Shown: piece by piece, positions 1-6,248 of the stretch
How positions within the stretch are numbered: the first letter of the stretch is position 1
Layout of the letters: each line of letters begins with the position of its first letter
From: an uncultured Gemmatimonadota bacterium
GTDB lineage: Bacteria > Gemmatimonadota > Gemmatimonadetes > Longimicrobiales > Gaopeijiaceae
Reading direction: 5' to 3'
Length of the DNA: 7,987 nt
Assembly (NCBI GenBank): GCA_938030915.1
Contig: CALHIO010000327.1
Span: forward strand, 1-7,987
Notes under the pieces: generated by a model
The model's input: the letters and a program-made list of their open reading frames with translations, nothing else
Told to the model about the DNA's origin: nothing
Databases searched by the model: none
Program-made: the position numbers and the translations under genes

Positions 1-939
1 CACGCCTACGACGACTGGGAGGCGATGCTGGGCGCACACGATTTCGATCTGGTGTGCATTGCGACGCCGACGTTTCTGCATGCACCGCAGACGCTGGCGG
101 CCATCGAGGCCGGAGCGCACGTGCTGTGCGACAAGCCGACGGCGATGAACGCGGACGAGGCGGCCCGGATGCTGGCTGCCGCGGAGGACGCGGGCCGGAT
201 CCACATGATCGACCACGAGCTCCGCTTCAATCCGAATCGGATGCGGATCGCGGAGCTCATCGCGGATGGCTCCCTCGGTGAGATCCGGCACGTCGACATC
301 ACCAACGTGGGCTCGACGTGGTCGGATCCGGCCAGTCGCCCTCAGGACGATTGGTGGAGCCTGGCGGAGAAGGGCGGGGGACGCCTCGGCGCGAACGGTA
401 GCCATCAGGTGGACCTCCTGCGGTGGTGGCTCGGTGAGGTGGCGTGGGTTACCGGGTCTGCGCCGGTGATGGTCCCCGATCGTGTCGGCCGGGACACCGG
501 CGAGCCATGGACCGCCACCGCCGATGACGTGGCGTACTTCACGGCCGAGATGGAGTCCGGCGCTGTCGTACAGGTGCTCATGTCCGGTGTCGCAGCACAC
601 AATATGGGGAATGCGACGCGGATCTTCGGATCCGAGGGCACGGTCACTCTGAACAACGACGATGAGCGCCTTTTCTTCGCGCGGGTGGGTGAAGCGTTCG
701 AGGAGATCACCGTCAACGACCCGAACGCGGATCTGCCGGGCGTGAACCCGGGGATCTGGAACGTCTCGGTCGTCGCCCTGATGAGAGAGCTCTGCGGAGC
801 GATCCGCGAAGGCCGGGCGCCGGGACACGGGGCGACATTCGTGGACGGCCTGGCCAACCAGCGCGTGCTCGATGCCGTGAAGATCTCCGGTGCGGAGCGC
901 CGATGGGTACGACCGGAGGAGGCGCATGTCCGGCGCTGA
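1..939 (+). CDS. Gfo/Idh/MocA-family NAD(P)-dependent oxidoreductase, 5' partial
   Basis: The reading frame is open to base 1, so the ATG at 25 is internal and the N-terminal Rossmann start (usual GxGxxG, roughly 50 residues) lies outside the window; 312 residues are visible. Seen: the end of the nucleotide-binding fold (DLVCIATPTFLHA), then CDKP with Lys45 in the place of the family's conserved EKP lysine, then the C-terminal-domain motif GGGRLGANGSHQVD (His135, Asp138), followed by a beta-rich substrate domain. The family oxidises or reduces sugars, inositols and related polyols with NAD(P) in the cytoplasm. The usual Asp of the DxGxH motif is Ala here, as in the GAxGSH-type subgroup. The 3' end overlaps the following SDR gene by 14 bases, indicating an operon and translational coupling. 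Family assignment is firm; the substrate is unknown. Confidence 0.93.
   Translation, partial: HAYDDWEAMLGAHDFDLVCIATPTFLHAPQTLAAIEAGAHVLCDKPTAMNADEAARMLAAAEDAGRIHMIDHELRFNPNRMRIAELIADGSLGEIRHVDITNVGSTWSDPASRPQDDWWSLAEKGGGRLGANGSHQVDLLRWWLGEVAWVTGSAPVMVPDRVGRDTGEPWTATADDVAYFTAEMESGAVVQVLMSGVAAHNMGNATRIFGSEGTVTLNNDDERLFFARVGEAFEEITVNDPNADLPGVNPGIWNVSVVALMRELCGAIREGRAPGHGATFVDGLANQRVLDAVKISGAERRWVRPEEAHVRR
915..922 (+). promoter_or_regulatory. Shine-Dalgarno site of the SDR gene
   Basis: GGAGGAGG lies just upstream of the ATG at 926 (GGAGG ends 6 bases before it). It favours ATG 926 over the in-frame GTG at 890, which would deepen the overlap with the upstream gene and has no comparable site. 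It lies inside the upstream coding sequence, consistent with translational coupling. Confidence 0.75.
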
Positions 940-1681
940 CGCTCAGGGTGACGCCGCATCGGCGTCATCCGACGGCATCCCCGTGGCGGGTCAGACCGTC
1001 ATCGTCACGGGTGCAGCTCAGGGACTCGGCGCCGCCATCGCTCGACATTTTCACCAGTGCGGTGCGCGGTTGATCCTGATGGACATCAACGCCGAACGAC
1101 TGGCCGAGACCGCGACCTCTTGTCCGGGCGCGGTCGCGAGGGTGGTGGACCTCTCGGACGCCGCCGACACGCAGCGTGCGATCGACGATGTCGTCACCGG
1201 TCCGGTCGACACCCTCGTCCATAACGCCGCCATTCTCCGGGTCGAGTCGCTCGAGACGGTCACGCTCGAAGGCTTCCAGGCCACCATGGATGTCGGGATC
1301 CAGGCAGGCTTTCAGTTGGCGAAAGCGGTCTGGCCCGCCATGAAGGAGCGGGGTGGGGCGCTCGTGTTCGTTTCGTCACGGTCCGGCATCGAAGGCTTTG
1401 TCGATGAGACCGCGTATTGCGCCTCCAAGCACGCGCTCGAAGGCTTCTCGAAGTGTCTTGCGATGGAGGGTGAATCGCACGGCATCCTGTCCGTGACGGT
1501 CACGCCCGGGATGTACATGCGCACCCCGATGTCCGAAACGACGTATCCGCCGGAGCTTCGGGAAAAGTGGGTCGACCCGATCGAGCTCGCCCCGGCTTTC
1601 TCGTATCTCGCTACGCGCCCGATGGCCCTTTCGGGTCAGCGACTCAGTGCGTGGGACCTATCCAAGGAGCAGGCTTCATGA
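926..1681 (+). CDS. Short-chain dehydrogenase/reductase (classical SDR)
   Basis: A 251-residue protein, normal for a classical SDR. Seen: cofactor motif TGAAQGLG (28-35); Asp53 at the end of beta-2 (LMDIN), which usually means NAD(H) preference; HNAA (99-102), equivalent to NNAG; catalytic Ser151 in VSSRSG; and YCASK with Tyr164 and Lys168. The helix-4 Asn of the SDR catalytic tetrad is apparently replaced by Gly124 (MDVGIQAG where families have VNLxG). Family knowledge: these cytoplasmic enzymes interconvert alcohols and ketones with NAD(P). The start at 926 is supported by GGAGGAGG; GTG 890 is the alternative. The stop overlaps the next gene's start by 4 bases (ATGA), so it is co-transcribed with both neighbours. 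Its substrate may be the product of the upstream oxidoreductase, but that is inference. Confidence 0.92.
   Translation: MSGADAQGDAASASSDGIPVAGQTVIVTGAAQGLGAAIARHFHQCGARLILMDINAERLAETATSCPGAVARVVDLSDAADTQRAIDDVVTGPVDTLVHNAAILRVESLETVTLEGFQATMDVGIQAGFQLAKAVWPAMKERGGALVFVSSRSGIEGFVDETAYCASKHALEGFSKCLAMEGESHGILSVTVTPGMYMRTPMSETTYPPELREKWVDPIELAPAFSYLATRPMALSGQRLSAWDLSKEQAS
1664..1669 (+). promoter_or_regulatory. Shine-Dalgarno site of the M20 peptidase gene
   Basis: AAGGAG sits 8 bases before the ATG at 1678. It selects this start over the in-frame GTG at 1567, which would add 37 residues that look like a frame shadow of the SDR and do not resemble an M20 N-terminus. Confidence 0.8.
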
Positions 1682-3039
1682 GCATGCAGGACATTTACGA
1701 CTGGATCGACGCGAACGCCGAAGAGTGCGTCCGCGACCTGCAGCGCCTGGTTCAGCAGCCTTCGATTTCTGCACAGGATGTGGGACTGCGAGAGTGCGCC
1801 GCGCTGGTCCGAGACATGATGCACGACGATGGCCTGCCCGCCGAGTTCCACGAACTCGAGGAGGGACCCCCGGTCGTCTTCGGGCTCCTCGAGGCAAAGA
1901 AGCCCGCCAAGACGATCCTGTGCTACTCGCACTACGATGTGCAGCCCCCCGAGCCACTCGACGAGTGGACGTACGGTGGGCCTTGGTCGGGGGAGATCGT
2001 CGACGGCGTGATGTATGGACGCGGATCGACCGACAACAAGTCGGGCGTGCTCGCGTTCAACAAGGCGGCCAAGGCATTCCTGCAGGTGCGCGGCGAGGTA
2101 CCCGTGAACCTGAAGTTCCTGATCGAGGGTGAGGAGGAGATTGGTTCGCCGAACCTCGCGGCGTGGGCGGCGAAGAACGAGGAACTCCTGAAGGCCGACG
2201 GGATGCATTGTCTCGACGGTTCCATGGAAACGGGAACGGAGGTCCCGGACGTATCGCTGGGTCTCAAGTCGGTGCTCTTCGTCGAGCTGATCGCGAGAGG
2301 CGCCAAGATGGACGTGCACTCTCTGAACTTCCCCCTCGTCGAGTCACCGGTGTGGGAGCTCATCTGGGCGTTGAACACGATCCTGGATCGCGATCGGAAG
2401 ATCCTCATCGAAGGTTGGGAGGAGGGGATCTGGCAGCTTGGCCCGGACGACGAGCAGCAGCTCGTCGACAAGGCCGCCCGCGTCGATCTGAACGCCCTGA
2501 AGGACGAGTGGGGGATTTCCGAGTTCGCTCTCGGTCGGGACGGCGTCGATGCCATTCGGGCGCGGACCTATGAGCCGACCGCCAACATTCAGGGGATGAT
2601 CGCCGGGTACACTGGACCGGGCCGGAAGACGATCATCCCGAACGAGGCGAGGGTCCGCATGGACTTCCGCCTGATCCCGAACATCCAGCCAGCCGATGCG
2701 ATCCGGAAGCTGAAGGCTCACCTCGAAAAGCACGGCTTCGGCCACATCGAGGTCGAGGCGTTCGATGGAGCCGAGCCGCCATACAAGATCTCGGTGAAGG
2801 AAGACATCAGTCAGGCGATCATCGCGGCCGCCACCGAGGTGTATGGCGAGCTACCCGTAGTGAACGGTGTCTCCGCCGAGGGCGCGATTCTGCGCCATGT
2901 GTGGATTCCGTGTGTCTTGACCGGCTTCGCGAACCCGGGAGCGAACCTTCACGCGCCGGACGAGAACATCCACATCGGGAGGTACCTGCAGGGCATCAAA
3001 TACGCGGCGGCGATCATGGAGCACTTTGGCCAAACCTGA
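1678..3039 (+). CDS. M20-family metallopeptidase (dipeptidase/deacylase type)
   Basis: A 453-residue protein, normal length for the long M20 dipeptidase (carnosinase-like) branch. The two-metal site looks complete: SHYDVQP with His85 (metal) and Asp87; GRGSTDNKSG with Asp119 (bridging); EGEEEIGS with Glu153 (general base) and Glu154 (metal); Asp180 in HCLDGS; and His425 in NLHAPDE. The lid/dimerisation domain is inserted at about 200-320, with DVHS (His214) matching the DxHS substrate-contact motif, and DFRL carries Arg331. Family knowledge: Zn- or Mn-dependent cytoplasmic hydrolysis of dipeptides or N-acyl amino acids. No signal peptide is seen. It is the last gene of the operon, with an ATGA overlap with the SDR. 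Pairing with two dehydrogenases suggests cleavage of an amide-linked metabolite as part of one pathway, which is inference. The exact substrate cannot be assigned, so no symbol is given. Confidence 0.94.
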   Translation: MSMQDIYDWIDANAEECVRDLQRLVQQPSISAQDVGLRECAALVRDMMHDDGLPAEFHELEEGPPVVFGLLEAKKPAKTILCYSHYDVQPPEPLDEWTYGGPWSGEIVDGVMYGRGSTDNKSGVLAFNKAAKAFLQVRGEVPVNLKFLIEGEEEIGSPNLAAWAAKNEELLKADGMHCLDGSMETGTEVPDVSLGLKSVLFVELIARGAKMDVHSLNFPLVESPVWELIWALNTILDRDRKILIEGWEEGIWQLGPDDEQQLVDKAARVDLNALKDEWGISEFALGRDGVDAIRARTYEPTANIQGMIAGYTGPGRKTIIPNEARVRMDFRLIPNIQPADAIRKLKAHLEKHGFGHIEVEAFDGAEPPYKISVKEDISQAIIAAATEVYGELPVVNGVSAEGAILRHVWIPCVLTGFANPGANLHAPDENIHIGRYLQGIKYAAAIMEHFGQT

Positions 3040-3051
3040 CAAGGTGAAGCG

Positions 3052-3387
3052 CTAGTCGTCGTCCTCGCCGCTCCAGGTCAGCAGCGTCGATGCCGGCTCC
3101 CGTGTAAGCTCAGCGAAGTGCCAGTCGTCCGTCATGTCGTCCCGTCCCGACTCGTGACCCGGGACGGGTGGTTCCCGCTCGAGTACGGTCGGATGGAAGG
3201 CTCTGCGGCAGAATCCGCACTGCACGAAGTCCCGCTCCGCACTGCGTTTGCGAATAGGCAGATACATGACGACGAGCATACGGTGTACCCGCCGGTACGC
3301 GTATGCCCGTGCCGCCTCGCAGTGGGGGCAGTGGAAGCGTCCACGCGCGGGCGTCTTCACGACGCAGCGTGATCCGATGAAGACCAT
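3052..3387 (-). CDS. Small zinc-ribbon protein
   Basis: A 111-residue protein. Two knuckles, CPHC (Cys20, Cys23) and CGFC (Cys57, Cys60), about 34 residues apart, would bind one zinc ion. Between them lies a hydrophobic-basic stretch (RMLVVMYLPI) characteristic of the small zinc-ribbon family, whose members share the plan 'FIFGxR...F.CP.C...Y...R....F.IP......V.C..C...F.P.VL'; the N-terminus (MVFIGSR) and AFHPTVLE also fit. The C-terminal 40 residues are acidic and unconserved-looking. No catalytic residues are apparent; the role is unknown, possibly a nucleic-acid or protein contact. The ATG at 3387 has only a weak upstream purine run. It converges on the M20 gene with 12 bases between stops, and diverges from the exported protein gene. 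Zinc binding is inferred from the four cysteines. Confidence 0.78.
   Translation of the reverse strand: MVFIGSRCVVKTPARGRFHCPHCEAARAYAYRRVHRMLVVMYLPIRKRSAERDFVQCGFCRRAFHPTVLEREPPVPGHESGRDDMTDDWHFAELTREPASTLLTWSGEDDD
3141..3168. repeat. GC-rich inverted repeat within the zinc-ribbon gene
   Basis: A perfect 9-base stem, CCCGTCCCG (3141-3149) with CGGGACGGG (3160-3168), and a 10-base loop. It encodes part of the variable C-terminal tail of the zinc-ribbon protein (around residues 74-82). It may only reflect codon bias; no T-tract follows on either strand, so it is not called a terminator. Confidence 0.5.
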
Positions 3388-3666
3388 GGTCCTGACACCG
3401 ATCTGGGGGGGCGATTCGGAGACCTCGATGGGCCTGTTCTATGAAACAACTTTCGTATCCCAGAATGCAAGACTGATGTTCGCTGGGCTCCGGAGCGCTC
3501 GTTCCGGTGCGAGGCATCAGGCGGTTGCATCGGCGGTTCACACGGCACCAGAACCGAGGGGACGGCGTCCGCTCCCTGTCCACCGGGTCGTCCCAGCATC
3601 ACATTGGCGAGAGTCCGGGCCCCGGGCTCGGGCCGATCGATCGCTGAAACGAAGGAGTGTCACACC
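3388..3666. other. Divergent intergenic region between zinc-ribbon and exported-protein genes
   Basis: 279 bases without a convincing gene; it should contain the promoters of both flanking genes. An A+T-richer patch lies at about 3440-3480. Two perfect 10-base palindromes are present, GCTCCGGAGC (3487-3496) and CGATCGATCG (3634-3643), the second ending 8 bases before the Shine-Dalgarno site of the plus-strand gene, where an operator could sit. I could not find a -35/-10 pair good enough to call on either strand. Open frames crossing this stretch have no protein-like composition. Confidence 0.5.
3651..3657 (+). promoter_or_regulatory. Shine-Dalgarno site of the exported-protein gene
   Basis: GAAGGAG lies 9 bases before the ATG at 3667. 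It supports this start, which places a signal peptide exactly at the N-terminus, over the in-frame TTG at 3604. Confidence 0.8.
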
Positions 3667-4587
3667 ATGGTTCGTACGGGATCCCTGCTCGCCGCCGCCG
3701 CCGTGGGAGCGGTCCTGGCGCCCGGCGCCGTCCTCGCCCAGGCCGGTCACGAGGGGATGGCGTCTCACGACCATTCCAGCCCGGCTGTGGACTGTGCCAC
3801 GCTGGCCACGCCCCCATGGAGTGGACTCTCGGTCCTGGACCGGGAACGCTACGAGGAAGCGCGCGCGTCCGTCGCAGACCTCGCGACGCCCGAGGCCGCG
3901 ATCGCAGCCGGCTTCCGACCGGCGCTCGGCGACATCCCTGGCATGGGGGTGCACTACGTACACGCTGAGCGTAGCGAGGATGGAATCCATGCAGATCGGC
4001 CGGATCACCTGATGTTCGCTCCGGTACATGGCCAACCGACACTGGTCGGTGCCGCGTACGCCTTTGTCGACGTTCCGGACACGGACGAGCCGATTCCGTA
4101 TGACAGCGACCTCGCCCACTGGCATGACCACCCGCAGTTCGCACCCGATGGCCAGACGCTCCACATGCTTCACCTGTGGTTCGTACCGTCGTCGAACGGT
4201 CCCTTCGCGGGACTGAACTTCTGGCTTCCGTATCACGGGGCCGACCTCACGCCGCCAAGTGCATGCTGGATGGCGAATGAGATGATGGCGGGGATGATCC
4301 ATCGGGTGGCGTTCGCGCTCGTCCCGGCGGACAACCCGATCGCTGCTCAAGTCGCTCAGGCGCGCGGATGGACGGAGCCGGAGCAGTTACCGGCCGACCG
4401 ACAGGAGATTCTCGATCAGCTCGACGCCACGGCACGGGCCGAGAACATGCAGGGGTGGATGCAGGCGGCCGAGCGTTTCCTGTCCAACCTCACGGAGAGG
4501 GAGCAGCTACGCACCGGAGTCATGCTCGAGCTGCTGATGAACGAGCAGTTGTCGTCGATGGAGCGGGCGCGGCGCGGTAACGGCTGA
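3667..4587 (+). CDS. Exported histidine-rich protein of unknown function
   Basis: A 306-residue protein that I do not recognise by name. Seen: a Sec signal peptide (Arg3, hydrophobic 7-23, likely cleavage near VLA-QA or after Ala26), so the mature protein is periplasmic or secreted. The mature N-terminus is His-rich (GHEGMASHDHSS). The core has PGMGVHYVHAE (91-101), HWHDH (151-155) and HMLHLWF (166-172), then SNGPFAGLNFWLPYH (176-190). Two cysteines, Cys43 and Cys200, could form a disulfide. The C-terminal third (about 225-303) is predicted helical and lacks these motifs. Clustered His suggests binding of copper, zinc or heme, but that is inference. There is no transmembrane segment after the signal. 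It stands alone on its strand, with a strong Shine-Dalgarno site and a terminator-like hairpin 14 bases after its stop. Nearby DsbB-like and peroxiredoxin genes would fit an envelope redox role. Confidence 0.88.
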   Translation: MVRTGSLLAAAAVGAVLAPGAVLAQAGHEGMASHDHSSPAVDCATLATPPWSGLSVLDRERYEEARASVADLATPEAAIAAGFRPALGDIPGMGVHYVHAERSEDGIHADRPDHLMFAPVHGQPTLVGAAYAFVDVPDTDEPIPYDSDLAHWHDHPQFAPDGQTLHMLHLWFVPSSNGPFAGLNFWLPYHGADLTPPSACWMANEMMAGMIHRVAFALVPADNPIAAQVAQARGWTEPEQLPADRQEILDQLDATARAENMQGWMQAAERFLSNLTEREQLRTGVMLELLMNEQLSSMERARRGNG

Positions 4588-4588
4588 G

Positions 4589-5467
4589 CTATCGCCGGGG
4601 TGGCCTCGGCACCAGGACCGGTGTCGAGGCCTTGTACCCCTCATAGTCCGCTTGCCCGCCCCACGTCCGGTCGGCACGCTCCTCGAGCAGAGGGATTCCG
4701 CTGCCCATCGTCAACAGGACGGTGACGAAGACGGGTGAGAGCAGGGTCGCGTACTGCCAGCCCTGAAGCGCGGGTGCCGCAATGAGAGCCACGCCGGCCC
4801 AGAGGACGATCTCCCCGAAATAGTTCGGGTGCCTGGACCACGCCCAGAGGCCGGTCGAGATGAACCGACCCTCGTTGGCGGGGTCGGCCCTGAACCGACT
4901 CTTCTGTTGGTCGGAGACCACTTCTATCCCGAATCCGACGATCCACACGAAGAGCCCAATCCAACCGAGCGTCGCCATCGGCACGGATCGGGTCGAGGTC
5001 ACCGCTGCCAGGGCAGCCCCGGCCGTGAAGGAAATCCACATCCCTTGCAGCGTCCAAGCCAGCAGGAATCGACTGAAGGATGTCTTCACCGAGTCGAAGC
5101 GTCGGTCCTTGCCATCCGCGCGAATCCGACGGAAGAGGAAGGTGCCGAGTCGGGCGGCCCATATGCCTACGAGTGCAGCGAGAAGGCCGGCACGCATATC
5201 AGGATCGGGCCCCAGACCAACCGCGATCGTGGTGACGCCGAGGTACGTCAGGCTGCCGGTGAGGTCGTAATACCGCTCGGTCCGCGCCGCATAAGCGGGA
5301 ACGAACGCGATCCATTGAACAATGAGCGCCAGTCCTGCGCAGAATCCGAAGAGTGGGATGTTTCCGATCAGGACACTGCCCTGGCTTCCGGCCCATGCCA
5401 GGCCGCCGATCAGAAGAACGATGGCTGGAATCGCGACCAGACTGGTCGTCGATGACGATTCACTCAT
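4589..5467 (-). CDS. DUF1295 / steroid 5-alpha-reductase-like integral membrane protein
   Basis: A 292-residue protein with about seven hydrophobic segments (roughly 10-27, 36-60, 71-86, 92-110, 135-158, 164-183, 218-258). Family marks seen: ERYYDLTGSLTY (64-75), SDQQKSRFR (185-193), GLWAWSRHPNYFGE (206-219) and the C-terminal DYEGYKASTPVLVPRPP. The SRHPNYFGE block is the hallmark shared by DUF1295, the steroid 5-alpha-reductase C-terminal family and isoprenylcysteine methyltransferase-like proteins; it forms the cofactor-facing part in those enzymes. The reaction of bacterial DUF1295 proteins is not settled; a reductase or methyltransferase on a lipid is possible. The ATG at 5467 has GGAAGG 6 bases upstream; a GTG at 5485 is the alternative. 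Its stop is one base from the stop of the exported-protein gene, and it diverges from the DsbB-like gene. Confidence 0.9.
   Translation of the reverse strand: MSESSSTTSLVAIPAIVLLIGGLAWAGSQGSVLIGNIPLFGFCAGLALIVQWIAFVPAYAARTERYYDLTGSLTYLGVTTIAVGLGPDPDMRAGLLAALVGIWAARLGTFLFRRIRADGKDRRFDSVKTSFSRFLLAWTLQGMWISFTAGAALAAVTSTRSVPMATLGWIGLFVWIVGFGIEVVSDQQKSRFRADPANEGRFISTGLWAWSRHPNYFGEIVLWAGVALIAAPALQGWQYATLLSPVFVTVLLTMGSGIPLLEERADRTWGGQADYEGYKASTPVLVPRPPRR
4602..4631 (+). terminator. Terminator-like hairpin after the exported-protein gene
   Basis: A 12-base inverted repeat, GGCCTCGGCACC (4602-4613) with GGTGTCGAGGCC (4620-4631), and a 6-base loop (AGGACC). In plus-strand RNA all 12 positions pair, one of them as G-U; on the minus strand that pair becomes a C-A mismatch, so the structure is better in the plus-strand transcript. 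It begins 14 bases after the stop at 4587. Only a short TTGT follows, so it is not a classic U-tract terminator. It lies within the last codons of the opposing gene. Confidence 0.5.
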
Positions 5468-5627
5468 GTCGAACCTTCCGGGCACCTACGACCCGAATCG
5501 AGCGGGACTAGCACTGGACGTGAGCATACTCGATCCGTCTTGGTTCGTGCCGTCGATTGCCTTCGTTACGCCAATCGCCGATCGTGTGATTCGCTCGCTG
5601 CAATGACTCGGAAGGGGGATCAAGGGC
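5468..5627. other. Divergent intergenic region between DUF1295 and DsbB-like genes
   Basis: 160 bases that should carry both promoters. The minus-strand Shine-Dalgarno GGAAGG (complement of 5474-5479) fixes ATG 5467, and GGGGG at 5614-5618, 9 bases before GTG 5628, serves the DsbB-like gene. I see no -35/-10 pair I would trust and no strong palindrome. Confidence 0.5.
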
Positions 5628-6248
5628 GTGTATTCGACCGTCGTAACGACGCTCGGTTTCTTCGCGATCGGTGTGTTCGCCGGGGGGTTGGCACTCCTGA
5701 TGAACGTCTCGCTCAGAGGAAGCCGGTCGGGGGTAGTCTCGGCCCTCAGAGGACAGGAACAGCATCCGCTGACGTGGGCCTGGGTCCTTGTACTCGTGGC
5801 GTCCGTCTCGAGCCTGTACCTGTCGGAGGTGGTCGGGCTGATCCCGTGCTCGCTCTGCTGGTATCAGCGAATCGCGATGTACCCGCTCGTCATCGTTCTC
5901 GGCGTAGCGGTTCTGCGCAGGGATGCCGGCGTCTGGCGCTATGGACTTCCGCTATCCGCGATCGGACTGCTCATCGCCGTCTACCACGTCACGATTCAAT
6001 GGCAGCCCACCCTCGATGTCGGAACGTGCGCCACGGGTGCGCCGTGCACTGGACGCTACCTGGCGGTCTTCGGCTTCATCTCGATTCCCACGATGGCCGG
6101 CAGTGTCTTTCTCGCCGTGACGGCGCTGATGCTCCTGCTACGTCAACTCGACTCCGTCGAGGAGGCGGTCGGCGACGTCGATACCGCTGACGAGGGCACC
6201 CTCGACACGCCCGCCGACGCACCAGTCCCCACAGACTCCGAGGCCTGA
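5628..6248 (+). CDS. DsbB/BdbC-type disulfide bond formation membrane protein
   Basis: A 206-residue protein. Seen: IPCSLCWYQRI with the quinone-linked redox pair Cys74/Cys77 and the family's WYQR; a second periplasmic pair Cys134/Cys140 (GTCATGAPCTG); and the ISIPTMA loop before the last helix. Helices lie at about 5-27, 48-66, 80-96, 104-121 and 145-171. The BdbC/DsbB core of four helices matches residues 48-171, so there is one extra N-terminal helix and an acidic 35-residue C-terminal tail. Family knowledge: it reoxidises a thiol oxidase of the DsbA type and passes electrons to quinone in the inner membrane; no DsbA-like gene is in the window. The start is GTG 5628, as no in-frame ATG lies nearby upstream and GGGGG is correctly spaced. 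The last 111 bases overlap the convergent FAD-oxidoreductase gene. Confidence 0.92.
   Translation: MYSTVVTTLGFFAIGVFAGGLALLMNVSLRGSRSGVVSALRGQEQHPLTWAWVLVLVASVSSLYLSEVVGLIPCSLCWYQRIAMYPLVIVLGVAVLRRDAGVWRYGLPLSAIGLLIAVYHVTIQWQPTLDVGTCATGAPCTGRYLAVFGFISIPTMAGSVFLAVTALMLLLRQLDSVEEAVGDVDTADEGTLDTPADAPVPTDSEA

Noticed and set aside
1636..2555. Long minus-strand frames antisense to the M20 gene
   Set aside because: The M20 frame has a full set of catalytic motifs; the antisense translations have none and reflect G/C third positions.
3025..3034. Palindrome TTTGGCCAAA near the end of the M20 gene as a possible terminator
   Set aside because: It has no loop or T-tract and lies before the stop codon; the 10 bases are explained by coding sequence.
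3248..4012. Long plus-strand frame of 254 codons crossing the divergent intergenic region
   Set aside because: Arg/Pro/Ser-rich translation typical of a GC-rich shadow frame; it runs antisense to the zinc-ribbon gene and out of frame with the exported-protein gene, which has a signal peptide and ribosome site.
3538..4350. 270-codon minus-strand frame antisense to the exported-protein gene
   Set aside because: No ribosome site, Arg-rich composition and no motifs; it mirrors the codon bias of the plus-strand gene.
5540..6190. 216-codon plus-strand frame overlapping the DsbB-like gene
   Set aside because: Arg-rich translation without family pattern; the alternate frame contains the CxxC, WYQR and membrane helices of DsbB.
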